In this document: piece after piece, positions 33,497 to 33,981 of the stretch
How the letters are laid out: each line of letters opens with the position of its first letter
Numbering within the stretch: the first letter of the stretch is position 1
Origin: JAQBGV01 sp032128395
GTDB taxonomy: Bacteria; Planctomycetota; UBA8108; UBA1146
NCBI GenBank assembly: GCA_032128395.1
Contig: JAQBGV010000088.1
Span: 1-33,981 of the forward strand
Reading direction: 5' to 3'
DNA length: 33,981 nt
Position numbers and translations under genes: made by a program
Notes under the pieces: generated by a model
Database searches by the model: none
Seen by the model: the letters and a program-made list of their open reading frames with translations, nothing else
What the model was told of the DNA's origin: nothing

Positions 33497-33763
33497 TCAG
33501 CCCCCGCGGTACTTCGCCAGGCCCTCTGATAGCTCTCTCGGACGCGATTCGACCTGGGCGTGGAACGAGTGCGCAGGGTATTTTCCGTCGCGGCCCGACG
33601 AACCGGGTCTTCTCCGTTTTCTTCCTCGAGACGAATTCGGCAGGACGCCCCGCAGGCGCTGCTCCGCCCCATCGCAGTGGACCAATTCGTGGAGCTCCCG
33701 GACCAGGTCGACGACGAGACACACGAGGGCGCGCGAGAGGTCGCATGAGGTCGCGGTTCTCAC
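33497..33763 (-). CDS. possible small hypothetical protein
   Basis: An 88-aa frame from GTG at 33763, just after the lysS stop on the same strand. The first half looks protein-like (SRALVCLVVDLVRELHELVHCDGAEQRL split by no stop); the second is basic (RGRKRRRPGSSGRDGK) and ends KYRGG. I recognise no family. AGGAGG lies about 14 nt upstream of this GTG, too far for a good site, and suits better an ATG at 33767 in another frame whose product is Arg/Pro-rich and unconvincing. It may simply be non-coding sequence between convergent genes. Confidence 0.3.
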   Translation of the reverse strand: MRTATSCDLSRALVCLVVDLVRELHELVHCDGAEQRLRGVLPNSSRGRKRRRPGSSGRDGKYPAHSFHAQVESRPRELSEGLAKYRGG

Positions 33764-33768
33764 CCATC

Positions 33769-33981
33769 CTACTCGACCTCCTCCTGCTCGACCCCCGCCG
33801 CTCCGGGTACTCCGTCCTCGGGCTTCAGGAGCGGGAAGAGCACCACATCGCGCAGGTTTTCCACTCCCCCTATCAAGGCGACGAAGCGATCGATCCCCAT
33901 CCCCCACCCCGAGACCGGCGGCATCCCGTACTCCATGGCCAGAAGGTAGTCCTCGTCCATCGGATGCGCTTCCGCGTCCCC
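33769..33981 (-). CDS. lysS: lysyl-tRNA synthetase, class II, C-terminal end (5' part outside window)
   Basis: The last 70 residues of a class II aminoacyl-tRNA synthetase that charges tRNA-Lys. GDAEAHPMDEDYLLAMEYG is followed by MPPVSGWGMGIDRFVAL, which contains class II motif 3 (G-x-G-x-x-R), and then LRDVVLFPLLKPE. These match the end of LysS rather than AspS or AsnS. A 14-residue acidic/Gly tail (GVPGAAGVEQEEVE) follows. The gene enters the window from the right edge at 33981 and its start lies outside. Confidence 0.93.
   Translation of the reverse strand, partial: GDAEAHPMDEDYLLAMEYGMPPVSGWGMGIDRFVALIGGVENLRDVVLFPLLKPEDGVPGAAGVEQEEVE

Noticed and set aside
33375..33767. 130-aa minus-strand frame from ATG at 33767 with a good AGGAGG site
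   Set aside because: The product is Arg/Pro/Gly-rich and runs into the end of thiL on the other strand, so it is probably chance despite the ribosome-site match, which lies in the lysS 3' end.

Overview
The window is high-GC bacterial DNA, most likely from a deep-branching planctomycete. The best evidence is the 16S rRNA gene at the left end. Read as its complement, it carries exact matches to two planctomycete 16S probe sequences as I remember them (PLA46 at 1127-1144, PLA886 at 292-310). At the universal EUB338 site it has the less common variant I recall as EUB338-IV, not the EUB338-II type usual in cultured planctomycetes. A 76-aa KKK-tailed protein, a pseudopilin with a LamG domain and a RseP with extra PDZ segments also fit that phylum.

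Layout. 1-2534 (minus): lgt, a leader with a boxA-like element, then the 16S gene cut by the window edge. 2693-8102 (plus): a housekeeping run of dxr, rseP, a UbiA-family prenyltransferase and purD, with overlapping or nearly touching genes. It ends at a long hairpin holding 14-bp tandem repeats. 8203-18230 (minus): a hypothetical gene with its own promoter-like sequence, two paralogous exported proteins of unknown function, a 1147-aa GspK/PilX-like pseudopilin with a LamG domain, recA, a small probable lipoprotein, a cupin protein and a four-S1-domain protein. 18356-18429 (minus): a CAU-anticodon tRNA, probably tRNA-Ile2. 18492-21207 (minus): an ECF sigma factor, a zinc-type anti-sigma factor and an HtrA-like protein lacking all three catalytic residues, joined by two ATGA overlaps. 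21345-27655 (minus): a 4,6-dehydratase/aminotransferase fusion for nucleotide-sugar synthesis, an HU protein, two small proteins, a TPR-gluzincin protein and an orphan ParA with a tandem-repeat tail. 27731-28318 (plus): a two-repeat carboxymuconolactone-decarboxylase-like protein. 28367-30785 (minus): a class I/II aminotransferase and an unknown membrane-anchored helical protein. 30884-33491 (plus): a CPA1 antiporter and thiL, the latter broken by a one-base shift in a run of eight C. 33497-33981 (minus): a doubtful small gene and the 3' end of lysS.

Themes. Much of the window concerns the cell envelope: lipoprotein maturation, intramembrane proteolysis, pseudopilin-linked export, envelope stress signalling and surface-sugar synthesis. 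The most unusual parts are the sigma/anti-sigma/pseudo-HtrA operon, the pseudopilin plus paralog-pair operon, the dehydratase-aminotransferase fusion and the multi-PDZ RseP. I see no CRISPR array, insertion sequence, integrase or phage gene, and the genes look chromosomal.
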